The notes: a model not told the origin generated them from the sequence alone. Shown: positions 7,910 through 16,864, counted from the first letter of the stretch. The stretch is DNA of 64,000 bases from Cryptosporangium sp044454545 (GCF_044454545.1 NZ_JBITDV010000001.1:682001-746000); one strand, 5' to 3'. A program made the numbers and translations.

Positions 7910-8515
7910 ATGCTGACGCTGTTCGCCGTGGTCGCCGCCGTGGAACTGATCGCCGTCGCGCTGGGCCGGACCGCACTGCAGTGGGTGGCCAAGCCGCTGC
8001 TCGCACCGGTGCTGGCGGTGTACCTGGTACGGCGTCAACGCCCCGACCTGGTGCTGGCCGCGCTGGCGTTCGCCACGGCCGGCGACGTGGCCCTGCTGAT
8101 CGACGCCGAGGTGGCGCTCCTCGTCGGGATGGGCTTCTTCCTCGGCACGCAGATCTGCCTGACGATCGCGTTCGCCCGGTACGCCCGGCCCCGGACGTCC
8201 GCGCTGGTGGCGTACGCGCTGGTCTGGGCGGTGGCGAACGCGCTGCTCCGGGGGCCGCTGGGTGACCTGGCCCTGCCCGTGCTCGTCTACAGCCTCGCGC
8301 TGAGCGCGATGGCGGCCACCGCGGCCGGCGTCTCCCGTCGCACTGCGGCCGGCGGCGCGCTGTTCCTGGTCTCCGACTTCCTGATCGGCCTCGGCGCGGC
8401 CGGGATCGAACTGCCGGGCCAGGACGTGCTGGTGATGGCGACGTACAGCGCCGCCCTGTTCCTGATCGTCACCGGGTGGGTCGGCCGGACGACTGTTCGG
8501 ACCAGAACGTTCTAG
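7910..8515 (+). CDS. YhhN family membrane protein (lysoplasmalogenase-like)
   Basis: The 201-residue protein is almost entirely hydrophobic and should form about seven or eight membrane helices. Conserved family marks are KPLLAPVLAVY near residue 28, the acidic ATAGDVALL near residue 58, and FLVSDFLIGLG near residue 155. YhhN/TMEM86 proteins include vertebrate lysoplasmalogenase, which cleaves the vinyl-ether bond of lysoplasmalogens; activity of the bacterial members is less certain. It follows the MmcQ/YjbR gene by 40 bases. Confidence 0.85.
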   Translation: MLTLFAVVAAVELIAVALGRTALQWVAKPLLAPVLAVYLVRRQRPDLVLAALAFATAGDVALLIDAEVALLVGMGFFLGTQICLTIAFARYARPRTSALVAYALVWAVANALLRGPLGDLALPVLVYSLALSAMAATAAGVSRRTAAGGALFLVSDFLIGLGAAGIELPGQDVLVMATYSAALFLIVTGWVGRTTVRTRTF

Positions 8516-8565
8516 CCGTCAGGTGGCGGGTCGTCCGACCCACGACTCTGCGTGACCGTAGAACC

Positions 8566-9057
8566 ATGAAAACGAGCATCATCCGGACCGCGTCCGGCGT
8601 GCCGGTCGAGGTGCGCCCGGCGACCGCGGAAGACCTGACCGTCGTCAACGCACTGCACGAACGCTGCTCGCCCCGGACGCTGGTGAGCAGGTACGCCGCC
8701 GGGCGCGACGCGCTGCTCGACCGCGAGTGGCGGCGCATGGTCGACCCGGCCCGGGGACGCACGTACGTGCTCGCGGGCCCGGGCGCGAGTGGCGAGGTGA
8801 TCGGCTTCGCGACGCTGCTGCGGGTGACCGCGACCGGCCTGGCCGAGGTGTCGCTGCTGCTGCGCGACGACTGGCAGAGCGTCGGGGTCGGGCGGGCGAT
8901 CGTCCGGTACCTCGTGGCCGCGGCGGCGCAGCTCCGGTTCGCCGGGGTCGTCGCGTGGATCGCACCGGACAACTTCCGGGCCCGGAAGCTGCTGAGCGGC
9001 CTGGGCGCGCGTCCGGAGTTCGAGGACGGCGAGGTCCGCTGGGTCGTGCACGTATAG
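8566..9057 (+). CDS. GNAT family N-acetyltransferase
   Basis: From the ATG at 8566 the product has 163 residues. I chose this start because the reading from an earlier in-frame codon (8476) covers the end of the previous gene and lacks coding character. The GNAT fold is seen in VEVRPATAEDLTVVNALHERCSP (N-terminal strand-helix), YVLAGPGASGEVIGFATLL, AEVSLLLRDDWQSVGVGRAIVRYLV (acetyl-CoA pyrophosphate loop of Q/RxxGxG/A type) and the C-terminal NFRARKLLSGLG. The acceptor substrate is unknown. It may be transcribed together with YhhN. Confidence 0.85.
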   Translation: MKTSIIRTASGVPVEVRPATAEDLTVVNALHERCSPRTLVSRYAAGRDALLDREWRRMVDPARGRTYVLAGPGASGEVIGFATLLRVTATGLAEVSLLLRDDWQSVGVGRAIVRYLVAAAAQLRFAGVVAWIAPDNFRARKLLSGLGARPEFEDGEVRWVVHV

Positions 9058-9090
9058 CCGCCGTGTAGCGCCGGTGTGGACACTGGCCGC

Positions 9091-11238
9091 GTGACGCCAC
9101 TGCAACCGGGCGACCCGGAGCGGATCGGCTCGTACCGGCTGCTGGCCCGGCTCGGCGCCGGGGGCATGGGGGTCGTGTATCTCGGCTGGTCGTCCGGGGG
9201 GCGGGCGGTCGCGGTCAAGGTCGTCCGGGCACAGTTCGCGTCCGACCCCGAGTTCCGGGCGCGGTTCCGGCGCGAGGTGGCCGCCGCGCGGACGGTGTCG
9301 GGCGCGTTCACCGCACCGGTGCTGGACGCCGACGCCTCCGCGGACTCGCCGTGGCTGGTGACCGCGTTCCTGCCCGGGGTCTCGCTGCGCGAAGCCGTGG
9401 AGGGCGGCGGGGCGCTACCGGCCGCGGCCCTGCCGGTGCTCGCGGCCGGGCTGGCCGAGGCGCTGGCCGACATCCACCGGGCGCGGCTGGTGCACCGCGA
9501 CCTCAAGCCGGACAACGTGATGCTGACCCCCGACGGGCCGCGGGCGATCGACTTCGGAATCGCGCGGCCCGAGGACGGGACGACGATCACCGAGGTCGGG
9601 ATGATCATCGGGACACCGGCGTTCATGTCGCCGGAGCAGATCGCGGGCGGGGTGACCGGTCCGGCCAGCGACGTTTTCTCGTTCGGCGCGGTGCTGTCGT
9701 ACGCGGCGACCGGGGCGCTGCCGTTCGGGAGCGGCGGCACGGTGGCGACGCTGTACCGGGTGCTCGACGTCGAGACCGATCTGAGCGGGATCTCGTCGCC
9801 GCGGCTGCGGGAGGTGGTGGCCGCGTGCCTGCGGCGCGAAGCGGCCGACCGCCCGTCCGCGGAGGAGGTCCTCGACCTGCTGAGCCCGGAGCAGACGGCG
9901 GACGCCCACTGGCTGCCGGAGCCGCTCCTGCGCGCGATCGAGGCCCGGGTGGCGCAGGCGCAGACCTGGACCGGCGACGCCGACACGGTCACGTTCGATC
10001 CCGGCGCCGCCCCGCCGACCGAACGCGGTGTGCGCTTCACCGCCCCGCCGACCGGTCCCCGCCCGCCGGCCAGTCCCCGCCCGCCGGCCGCCGGCTCGCC
10101 CGGCGTCCGCGGGACGGTTCTGAGCCGGCGGGCGCTGCTGCTCGGAGGCGGGGTCCTGACCGCGGGCGCGGCCGCGTTCGCCGGGCAGCGGTTCCTCGGC
10201 CGGGCGCGGCGGCGGCCGGACCCGGCGGCCGGGCCCCGGCCGTCGCCGGTGACCCCGGCCTCGGCAGCGCCTCCCCCGAAGGGAGTCGTCCGCTGGACCA
10301 CGAAGGTGGCCGACTACTTCCCGGAAGCCCTCTACACGGTCGGGGACGTCGTCCTGGCGAAGACCCAGGACGATCAGCTGATCGCGCTGGACGCGGCCAC
10401 CGGACGCCGGCGCTGGAAGCACACCGTGACCGGGACCGGGACGGTCGCCGGCGGCGTGGTGTTCGAGGACCAGAGCGCCAACCCCGCGCTGGCCCGGATC
10501 GATGCGCGCACCGGCGCCCGCCGGTGGTCGTACCGGGAGGACATCTTCGAGGCGACGTCCGGTCAGGTCGCGGTCGGCGGGTCCGTCGTCGTCTACGGCT
10601 GGGAGCGGCTCCGCGCGCTGGATCTCGCCACCGGACGCTCCCGCTGGGCCGCCGGGGTCAACGGCGAGCGGGGCCTGGTCACCGACGGACCGATGCTCGT
10701 CGCGGCCGGCGAGACCCGGCTGACCGGCCTCGACCTGCGGACCGGCACGGTCCGGTGGCGCCATCCGATCGACTACCCGCTCTACGTCTCGGCCGCCCGC
10801 GGCCTGGTCTTCACCGTCGACAGCCGGCGGGTGCTGCACGCGATCACGATCCGTACCGGCGCGACCGCCTGGCTGAAGCCGGCGTTCGCCGGCACCTGCG
10901 CCCCGGTGCCGCACGGTGACGTCGTCTACGCGGCCGGCGGCCGGGGTGAGGTGTTCGCGTTCCGCGTCGCGACCGGTGAGATCCTCTGGTCGCGGTTCCT
11001 GGACCAGGACAGCTTCCTGGAACTCGCCGACGGCACGCTCTACGCGGCCGGGACGGGCAACGCGGTGTACGCGCTGGACGCGTCCGACGGGACGCTGCTC
11101 TGGACCTACGCCGCCCAGGTGTCGGCACAACCGGGGGTCTTCCTCCCGGGCATGACGGCCGGGAACGGTCAGCTCGTGGTCGGGCTCAAGAGCGGAGACG
11201 TGCGGGCGCTGGCCGGAAGCCGCCGTGCGGGGGCTTGA
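9091..11238 (+). CDS. Membrane Ser/Thr protein kinase with extracellular PQQ-type beta-propeller
   Basis: The GTG at 9091 gives VTPLQPGDPERIGSYRLL, the usual N-terminus of this kinase type; a GTG at 9076 is the longer option. The kinase domain (about 1-265) is complete: glycine loop GAGGMG, Lys43 in VAVKVV, Asp137 in HRDLKPDN, Asp154 in DFG, and SPEQ. A Pro-rich stretch and one membrane helix (RRALLLGGGVLTAGAAAF, near 350) follow. The outer part has repeated ALDAATGRRRW / ALDLATGRSRW blades typical of PQQ-like propellers, likely a ligand or cell-wall sensor. The stop overlaps the start of a second kinase gene by 14 bases. Kinase activity is well supported; ligand and targets are not. Confidence 0.92.
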   Translation: MTPLQPGDPERIGSYRLLARLGAGGMGVVYLGWSSGGRAVAVKVVRAQFASDPEFRARFRREVAAARTVSGAFTAPVLDADASADSPWLVTAFLPGVSLREAVEGGGALPAAALPVLAAGLAEALADIHRARLVHRDLKPDNVMLTPDGPRAIDFGIARPEDGTTITEVGMIIGTPAFMSPEQIAGGVTGPASDVFSFGAVLSYAATGALPFGSGGTVATLYRVLDVETDLSGISSPRLREVVAACLRREAADRPSAEEVLDLLSPEQTADAHWLPEPLLRAIEARVAQAQTWTGDADTVTFDPGAAPPTERGVRFTAPPTGPRPPASPRPPAAGSPGVRGTVLSRRALLLGGGVLTAGAAAFAGQRFLGRARRRPDPAAGPRPSPVTPASAAPPPKGVVRWTTKVADYFPEALYTVGDVVLAKTQDDQLIALDAATGRRRWKHTVTGTGTVAGGVVFEDQSANPALARIDARTGARRWSYREDIFEATSGQVAVGGSVVVYGWERLRALDLATGRSRWAAGVNGERGLVTDGPMLVAAGETRLTGLDLRTGTVRWRHPIDYPLYVSAARGLVFTVDSRRVLHAITIRTGATAWLKPAFAGTCAPVPHGDVVYAAGGRGEVFAFRVATGEILWSRFLDQDSFLELADGTLYAAGTGNAVYALDASDGTLLWTYAAQVSAQPGVFLPGMTAGNGQLVVGLKSGDVRALAGSRRAGA

Positions 11239-12523
11239 GCCCGACGACCCGCGGGCGGTCGGGCGGTACCGGATCTTGGCCCGGCTCGGCTCGGGCGGAA
11301 TGGCGATTGTGTACTTCGGACGGTCCCCGGGCTACCGGGCGGTGGCGGTCAAGCGGATGCACCCCCGGCTCGCCGGAAATCCGGAGTACCGCGAGCGGTT
11401 CGTCCGCGAGGTCGAGGCCCTGCGGCGGGTTGGCGGGCAGTACTGCCCGAGCGTTCTCGGCGCGGAGGCGGAGGCGGACGTGCCGTGGCTCGCCACCGAG
11501 TTCGTACCGTCGGTGTCGCTGCGCGACGCGGTCGCCGGGCACGGCGCATTGCCCGCGGCCTCGGTGCGGCTGCTGGCGGCCGGGCTCGCGGAGGCGCTGG
11601 CGTCGATTCATCGTGCGGGCCTGGCGCATCTGGACCTGAAGCCGGCGAACGTGCTGCTGGCCGCGGACGGGCCGCGGGTGATCGACTTCGGGATCGCGAC
11701 CGCGCTCGGAGGCGGCCCGGCGGTGCGGGCCGGCTCCCGCGGGTTCATGGCCCCGGAACAGGTGGCGGGTGGTCCCGTCGGTCCGGAGAGCGACGTCTTC
11801 GCGCTCGGCGCGACGCTGGTCGCCGCGTCCGCCGGCTCCCCACCGCCGGACCTCCGGCCGTTGATCGCCGACTGCCTGCGCCCGGATCCGGCGGCGCGTC
11901 CGTCCGTGCGCCGGCTGACCGATGCTTTCGCGGACGCTACGCCGAGCGGGCCGTGGCTCCCGGACGCCGTCCGCCGGGAGATCGAGGAGCGGGCGGAGGA
12001 AGCCGACTCACCGCCGGAACCGGCCGGGCCGGCCGACGCGGCGCCGGCCGGCGTCGCGGGTACGCGCTGGGGGCGGCGGCGGGTGTTGGGCTGGGCCGGG
12101 CTGGCGGCCGGAGCGGTCGCGCTGGGTGGGGTGCCGCTCGGCTTCTCCGCCCTCCGCTCGGGAGGCGAACCGCGCGCCGGGACGGTCGCGGCGAGTCCCT
12201 CGCACTCGGCGACGCCGGCGCGAACCCCGTCGGCCGGCCCCGGCCTGCGCACGGTCGAGTTCATCGCGTTCGGCCACACCACCGTGCGGTCGCTCACGAC
12301 CGCGGTCAACGGCCGGTCGCTGACCGTCCGCGCCGTGACGCTGCCGTACCGCCGCACGCTTCAGCTCGAGCCCTGGCCCGGTGAGGGCTCCTGGCGGATC
12401 GAGTTCCACTGCGGTCCCGGGATGATCCAGTGCGTCGTGCTCGTCGACGGCCTGCAGGTCGCCGGAGCCGGCAGCTCCAGCACCGGCGACGACATCAACG
12501 AGACCTACCACGGAGCACTGTGA
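11225..12523 (+). CDS. Second membrane Ser/Thr kinase, variant catalytic loop, small extracellular domain
   Basis: The 432-residue product starts at a GTG overlapping the previous kinase gene, so both are co-translated. The kinase domain carries GSGGMA, Lys43 in VAVKRM, Asp137 in HLDLKPAN and DFG Asp154. The HRD arginine is replaced by leucine, and the segment between DFG and the APEQ motif is short, so it is a non-RD-type or weakly active kinase. A membrane helix (VLGWAGLAAGAVALGGVPLGF, near 285-305) leads to a Ser/Pro linker and a C-terminal beta domain with CGPGMIQCVVLVDG that resembles MmpS-type domains. It may be a partner or modulator of the upstream kinase. Confidence 0.88.
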   Translation: MRGLEPDDPRAVGRYRILARLGSGGMAIVYFGRSPGYRAVAVKRMHPRLAGNPEYRERFVREVEALRRVGGQYCPSVLGAEAEADVPWLATEFVPSVSLRDAVAGHGALPAASVRLLAAGLAEALASIHRAGLAHLDLKPANVLLAADGPRVIDFGIATALGGGPAVRAGSRGFMAPEQVAGGPVGPESDVFALGATLVAASAGSPPPDLRPLIADCLRPDPAARPSVRRLTDAFADATPSGPWLPDAVRREIEERAEEADSPPEPAGPADAAPAGVAGTRWGRRRVLGWAGLAAGAVALGGVPLGFSALRSGGEPRAGTVAASPSHSATPARTPSAGPGLRTVEFIAFGHTTVRSLTTAVNGRSLTVRAVTLPYRRTLQLEPWPGEGSWRIEFHCGPGMIQCVVLVDGLQVAGAGSSSTGDDINETYHGAL

Positions 12524-12534
12524 GCGGCCCGGTT

Positions 12535-12574
12535 CCCGTATAGTGGGAAATCCGTCCCGTTTAGTGGGAATCCG
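12535..12574. repeat. Two-copy direct repeat in the methyltransferase promoter region
   Basis: CCCGTATAGTGGGAAATCCG at 12535-12554 is followed at 12556 by CCCGTTTAGTGGGAATCCG. The copies are 21 bases apart, two helical turns, so a regulator could bind both on one face. They lie in the 66-base space before the methyltransferase start at 12590. Confidence 0.6.
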
Positions 12575-12589
12575 GTCTAGCGTCGGGGC

Positions 12590-13378
12590 ATGCCCTACGT
12601 CCACGGGCACGCCGAGAGCGTGCTCCGCTCCCACCGGACCCGAACCGCCGAGAACTCGGCCGGATACCTGCTTCCCCACCTCCGGCCGGGCCTGCAGCTG
12701 CTCGACATCGGCAGCGGCCCCGGCACGATCACCGTGGGCCTCGCGGAACGGGTCGCGCCCGGCCGCGTGACCGCGGTCGAGGTCACCGAGCAGGCCCTGG
12801 CGCTCACCCGCGAGGCGGCCGGCGACCTCCCGATGCGCTTCCTGGTCGGGGACGTCCACCGGCTGGATCTGCCGTCGGACGAGTTCGACGTCGTCCACGC
12901 CCACCAGGTGCTCCAGCACGTCGCCGACCCGGTGGCCGCGCTGCGCGAGATGATCCGCGTGAGTAAGCCCGGCGGCGTGGTGGCCGTCCGCGACGGGGAC
13001 TACCGCGGTTTCGCCTGGTATCCCGAGCTGCCCGGACTCGACCACTGGCGGACGCTCTACCGGGCCGCCGCACGCGCCAACGGCGGCGAGCCGGACGCGG
13101 GCCGGCACCTGCTGGCCTGGGCGCACGCCGCCGGCGCGACCGACGTCACCGTGACGTCGTCGACCTGGTGTTACGCCGATCCGGCGTCCCGCGCGGCCTG
13201 GGGCGGCATGTGGGCCGACCGGATCAGCGGCTCCGCGATCACCCGCCAGGTCCTCTCCGACGGCCTCGCGACCCGGGAGGAGCTCGACGCGATCTCCGGC
13301 GCCTGGCGGGAGTGGGCCGCTCATCCCGACGGCTGGATCAGCATCCTGCACTCCGAGGTCCTGATCCGCGTCCCCTAG
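12590..13378 (+). CDS. Class I SAM-dependent methyltransferase (UbiE-like)
   Basis: The 262-residue protein has the methyltransferase motif I in LLDIGSGPGTITVGLAERV (about 38-56), an acidic residue at the end of strand two (VEVTEQAL), motif II around GDVHRLDLPSDEFDVVHAHQVLQHV, and the post-motif VSKPGGVVAVRDGDY. This is the UbiE/Methyltransf_11 layout of small-molecule methyltransferases. The region after residue 140 (YPELPGLDHWRTLYRAAARANGG) is the substrate cap and does not reveal the acceptor. The start ATG has no strong ribosome site. It sits in the same direction as the SulP gene that begins 9 bases later. Confidence 0.88.
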   Translation: MPYVHGHAESVLRSHRTRTAENSAGYLLPHLRPGLQLLDIGSGPGTITVGLAERVAPGRVTAVEVTEQALALTREAAGDLPMRFLVGDVHRLDLPSDEFDVVHAHQVLQHVADPVAALREMIRVSKPGGVVAVRDGDYRGFAWYPELPGLDHWRTLYRAAARANGGEPDAGRHLLAWAHAAGATDVTVTSSTWCYADPASRAAWGGMWADRISGSAITRQVLSDGLATREELDAISGAWREWAAHPDGWISILHSEVLIRVP

Positions 13379-13387
13379 GGTCGTGGC

Positions 13388-15079
13388 GTGCTGGATCGCT
13401 GGGTACCCGGTCTCCGCGCCGTGCGGTCCTACCGGGTGGCGTGGCTCCCTCGCGATCTCACGGCCGGTCTCGTGCTGGCCACGCTCCTCGTGCCGCAGGG
13501 CATGGCCTACGCGACGCTGGCCGGCCTGCCCCCGATCACCGGCCTCTACACGACGGTGTTCTGCCTGCTCGCGTACGCGGTCTTCGGCCCCTCCCGGGTC
13601 CTGGTGCTGGGGCCGGACTCCTCGCTCGGCCCGATGATCGCCGCGGTGCTCGTCGGTCTCCTGGGCGCGAACGGCGACCCGGCCCGGGCGGTCGCGCTCG
13701 CGTCCGGGCTCGCCCTGCTCACCGGGCTGATGCTCACGATCGCGGGCGTCGCGAAGCTCGGCTTCCTGGCCGACCTGCTCTCCCGGCCCACCCAGATCGG
13801 CTACCTCAACGGCCTGGCGCTGACGATCCTCGTCAGCCAGCTGCCGAAGCTGTTCGGCTTCTCGGTGGACGGCGGCAGCCTCACCGCCGAGTTCGTCGCG
13901 TTCGTCCGCGGGGTCGGCACGCGGACCGAACCGATCGCGCTGCTGGTGGGCGTGGCCGGGCTCGCGGTGATCCTGGTGCTGCAGCGGGTCCTGCCCCGCG
14001 TCCCCGGCGTCCTGGTGGCGGTGGTCGGGGCGATCGCCGCGGTGAAGGTCTTCGACCTCGGCGCCCACGGCGTCCGGCTGATCGGGCCGCTGCCGGGCGG
14101 CTTTCCCTCGCCGCAGCTCCCGTCGCTGGTCCTCTCGGACGTCGCGCTGCTGGTCGGCGGGGCGTTCGGTATCACGCTGGTGTCGCTGGCCGACACGATC
14201 TCGACGGCGTCCGCGTTCGCCGCGCGCCACGGCCGGCAGGTGCGGGGCAACCAGGAGATGGTCGGTATCGGGGCCGCCAACCTGGCGGTCTCGCTGTTCC
14301 AGGGCTTTCCGGTGAGCACCAGCGGTTCGCGGACCGCGGTCGCCGAGCGGGCCGGTGCGAAGACTCAGCTGACCGGCGTCGTCGGGGCCGCCACGATCGT
14401 CGTGATGCTGGTCGTCGCACCGGGGTTGTTGCGCGATCTGCCCCAGCCGATCCTCGCCGCGGTGGTACTCGCCGCCTCACTCTCGCTGGCCGACCTGCCC
14501 GGACTGGTGCGGCTCTGGCGGCAGCGCCGGATCGAGTTCGCGCTGGCGCTGGCCGCGTTCGTCGGCGTGGCGCTCTTCGACGTCCTGGCCGGCATCGCGA
14601 CCGCGGTGGCGCTGTCGGTGGCCAACGTGTTCCGCCGGGTCTGGTGGCCGTACCAGACCGAGCTCGGACTCGTCGACGGCCTCGACGGGTACCACGACGT
14701 CACCGTCCACCCGGACGCCGCCCGGCTGCCCGGGCTGGTGCTGTACCGGTTCGACGCCCCGCTGATCTTCGCGAACGCGCGGACGTTCCGCCACGAGGTC
14801 CGCGCGCTCGCCGGCACCGGCCCGACCTGGATCGTCGTCGCCGCGGAACCGATCACCGACATCGACACGACCGCCGCCGACATGCTGGAAGACCTCGACC
14901 AGGAGCTCGGCGCGCAGGGCATCACGCTGGTGTTCGCCGAGCTGAAGAACCCGGTCCGGACGAAGCTGAACCACTACGCGCTGGCCCACCCGCTCGACCC
15001 GGCGCACTTCTTCCACACGCTCCGCGAGGCCGTCGAGGCCTTCCGGGCCCGTACCGGCGCGGAGTGGGAACACCGGTGA
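13388..15079 (+). CDS. SulP/SLC26 family anion transporter with STAS domain
   Basis: The 563-residue protein begins at a GTG with YRVAWLPRDLTAGLVLATLLVPQGMAYATLAGLPPITGLYT, the SulP signature at the first membrane helices. About eleven or more hydrophobic segments follow to residue 420, including FPVSTSGSRTAVAERAGAKTQ, the conserved SulP loop. A cytoplasmic STAS domain (about 440-555) ends the protein. SulP proteins move sulfate, bicarbonate or other anions; the substrate cannot be told here, and no sulfate-assimilation gene is next to it. Confidence 0.92.
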   Translation: MLDRWVPGLRAVRSYRVAWLPRDLTAGLVLATLLVPQGMAYATLAGLPPITGLYTTVFCLLAYAVFGPSRVLVLGPDSSLGPMIAAVLVGLLGANGDPARAVALASGLALLTGLMLTIAGVAKLGFLADLLSRPTQIGYLNGLALTILVSQLPKLFGFSVDGGSLTAEFVAFVRGVGTRTEPIALLVGVAGLAVILVLQRVLPRVPGVLVAVVGAIAAVKVFDLGAHGVRLIGPLPGGFPSPQLPSLVLSDVALLVGGAFGITLVSLADTISTASAFAARHGRQVRGNQEMVGIGAANLAVSLFQGFPVSTSGSRTAVAERAGAKTQLTGVVGAATIVVMLVVAPGLLRDLPQPILAAVVLAASLSLADLPGLVRLWRQRRIEFALALAAFVGVALFDVLAGIATAVALSVANVFRRVWWPYQTELGLVDGLDGYHDVTVHPDAARLPGLVLYRFDAPLIFANARTFRHEVRALAGTGPTWIVVAAEPITDIDTTAADMLEDLDQELGAQGITLVFAELKNPVRTKLNHYALAHPLDPAHFFHTLREAVEAFRARTGAEWEHR

Positions 15080-15103
15080 CGGCGAACCGGGCGCCGGCCG
15101 GCC

Positions 15104-15751
15104 TCAGCGACGGGCCCACCTCGCGGTCAGTTCCGGCGTCGTGGTCAGCACACCGACGTTGAGCGCGAGTTGCGCCAGCGCCGCCTCGTGCATCCCGGTG
15201 TCGTACGCGGCGACCGCGTCGGTGGGCAGCAGCACCGGCCACCCGAGCTGGAACGCGTCGGTCGCGGTCGCCGCCACGCAGCATTCGGTGGTCAGCCCGG
15301 CGACCGCGACCCAGTCGATCCCGGTCGCCCGCAGGTGCGCCTCCAGCCCGGTGCCGAGGAACCCGCTGTACCCGCGCTTGGCCACCCGCGTCTCGCCGGC
15401 CGCCGGCGCCAGGCCGTACCAGTCCGCGCCCGGCGTCCCGAGCAGGCAGGGTTCGTCCGGTCCGTACGACGCGTCCGGATCGCCGGTGCGCAACCACAGG
15501 CTGGCCCGCCACGGCGCCCCCGGGTCGGTGCCGAGACCGACCCAGATCACCGGCACGCCGGCCGCGCGGGCGGCGTCCACCAGCGAAGCGGTAGTGGTGA
15601 CGGCCGACGCGACCGCGGCGGACGCGGCCGGGGTGAGGCCGTAACCGGCCAGGAACGCCGGGTCTCCGAACGAGCGTTGCACGTCGACGACCAGCAGCGC
15701 CGGACGTCCACCGTCCAGCGCCGCCAGTTGCCGTCCGCGGAGGTCGGTCAT
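15104..15751 (-). CDS. Isochorismatase-like cysteine hydrolase (RutB-like)
   Basis: The product has 215 residues from the ATG at 15751, which overlaps the stop of the preceding oxygenase gene by 4 bases. The isochorismatase-family catalytic triad is visible: Asp23 in LLVVDVQRSF, Lys125 in RVAKRGYSGF and Cys158 in GLTTECCVAATATDAF. In the Rut pathway the analogous hydrolase follows the flavin oxygenase and cleaves the amide made from ring-opened uracil. The strict coupling with a RutA-like gene supports a similar two-step ring-opening or amide hydrolysis here, but the remaining rut genes are not in the window, so the substrate is open. Confidence 0.85.
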   Translation of the reverse strand: MTDLRGRQLAALDGGRPALLVVDVQRSFGDPAFLAGYGLTPAASAAVASAVTTTASLVDAARAAGVPVIWVGLGTDPGAPWRASLWLRTGDPDASYGPDEPCLLGTPGADWYGLAPAAGETRVAKRGYSGFLGTGLEAHLRATGIDWVAVAGLTTECCVAATATDAFQLGWPVLLPTDAVAAYDTGMHEAALAQLALNVGVLTTTPELTARWARR

Positions 15752-16806
15752 CCGTCCAGCTTGCGCAATTCCGGCAGCACGGTCTCGCCGAACCGCAGGA
15801 TGTCTTCGTCGTACTCCGGGAAGATCAGCATCAGCCCGTCGAGTTCGGCTTCGCCGACGATCTGCCGGATGTGCTCGACCACCGTCGCGGTCGAACCGCT
15901 CACGTACGGCGACTGGAACGCGGCCTCGCCGTTCGCCCCCTCGGCCCAGGCGCGCGCCCGCTCCGGCGGGAAACCCCAGGACGCCTGCATCGCGGCCAGC
16001 GCCTCGCGGTCGAGACCCACACCCCACTGCCGGACCTTCTCCGCCGCACCGGCATCGGTCTCGTCCTGCACGATCATCAGCATCGAGTACGTCTTCACGT
16101 CCCGCCCGGCGTCCGCCGCCTTCCGGTGGACGTCGCGGGAGAAGTCGCGCATCTCCTCCAGCGTGTTCGCGGACAGGAACGCGCCGTCGGCGTAGGTGGC
16201 CTGGAACGCGCGACCGGCGGGTGACTGACCGGCGCTGATGATCGTGGGCCGGACCGCGGGGTGCGGGCGCGACTCGGCGCCGGTCAACGTGTAGAACTCG
16301 CCGTCGAGCGTGACGACGTCCTCCGACCAGAGGCGCAGCACCGCGTCGGTCCACTCGGCGGTCATCCGGTAACGGTCTTCTTTGGACAGGTCGTTCCACA
16401 GTCCGAATTGGGTGAACTCGGCGGCGTAGGCCCCGTTGACGATGTTCATCCCGGCCCGGCCGCCGGAGATCTGCTGCAGGGTCGTGAACATCTTGGCCGC
16501 GACGCCAGGGTGGTGGACGTTGGCGTGGACCGTCGCCCAGATCTTGACCCGCTCGGTCGCCTCGGCCAGTGCCGACATCATCGTCATCGACTCGAGGCTC
16601 TCGCCCCAGTGGTCGGTGCTGCCACCGAAGCCACGCCACTTCGCCATCGTCATGATGAAGTCCAGGCCGATGGTCTCGGCGTGCAGCGCGGCGCGTTTGT
16701 TGTACGCGTACGTCGCCTCCGGGTGCGGCGCGGTGGTGGAGAGCATCCAGCCGCCGCTGCCGATCGGGAGGAAAATTCCGTATTCCTTGGTAGACACGGT
16801 TCTCAT
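15748..16806 (-). CDS. RutA-like FMN-dependent luciferase-family monooxygenase
   Basis: The 352-residue protein matches RutA in layout: YGIFLPIGSGGWMLSTTAPHP at the start, MAKWRGFGGSTDHWGESLESMT, then QQISGGRAGMNIVNGAY and IISAGQSPAGRAFQATYADGAF. RutA oxidatively opens the uracil ring using reduced FMN. The start used is the ATG at 16806; a GTG three codons in (16797) has a similar ribosome site. The stop overlaps the isochorismatase start, so the two are one operon. A 9-bp hairpin and a possible Cys-rich mini-ORF lie just upstream. Confidence 0.88.
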   Translation of the reverse strand: MRTVSTKEYGIFLPIGSGGWMLSTTAPHPEATYAYNKRAALHAETIGLDFIMTMAKWRGFGGSTDHWGESLESMTMMSALAEATERVKIWATVHANVHHPGVAAKMFTTLQQISGGRAGMNIVNGAYAAEFTQFGLWNDLSKEDRYRMTAEWTDAVLRLWSEDVVTLDGEFYTLTGAESRPHPAVRPTIISAGQSPAGRAFQATYADGAFLSANTLEEMRDFSRDVHRKAADAGRDVKTYSMLMIVQDETDAGAAEKVRQWGVGLDREALAAMQASWGFPPERARAWAEGANGEAAFQSPYVSGSTATVVEHIRQIVGEAELDGLMLIFPEYDEDILRFGETVLPELRKLDG

Positions 16807-16829
16807 CCAACCGCGCGTCTCCTCGGTAC

Positions 16830-16861
16830 GGCGCGGCGCCCCGGGGTGGGGACGCCGCGCC
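16830..16861 (-). terminator. GC-rich hairpin upstream of the RutA-like gene
   Basis: GGCGCGGCG (16830-16838) pairs perfectly with CGCCGCGCC (16853-16861) across a 14-base loop. There is no T-run on either side, so it is either an actinobacterial stem-only terminator for the mini-ORF transcript or an attenuator in the leader of the oxygenase gene. Confidence 0.45.
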
Positions 16862-16864
16862 GGA

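Noticed and set aside
8469..10301. Minus-strand open frame of 610 codons
   Set aside because: It is a Ser/Arg/Thr-rich shadow of the GNAT and kinase genes on the plus strand.
12535..12574. MraZ-box array (TGGG repeats)
   Set aside because: The TGGG elements are 21 bases apart, not about 10, and no division gene follows.
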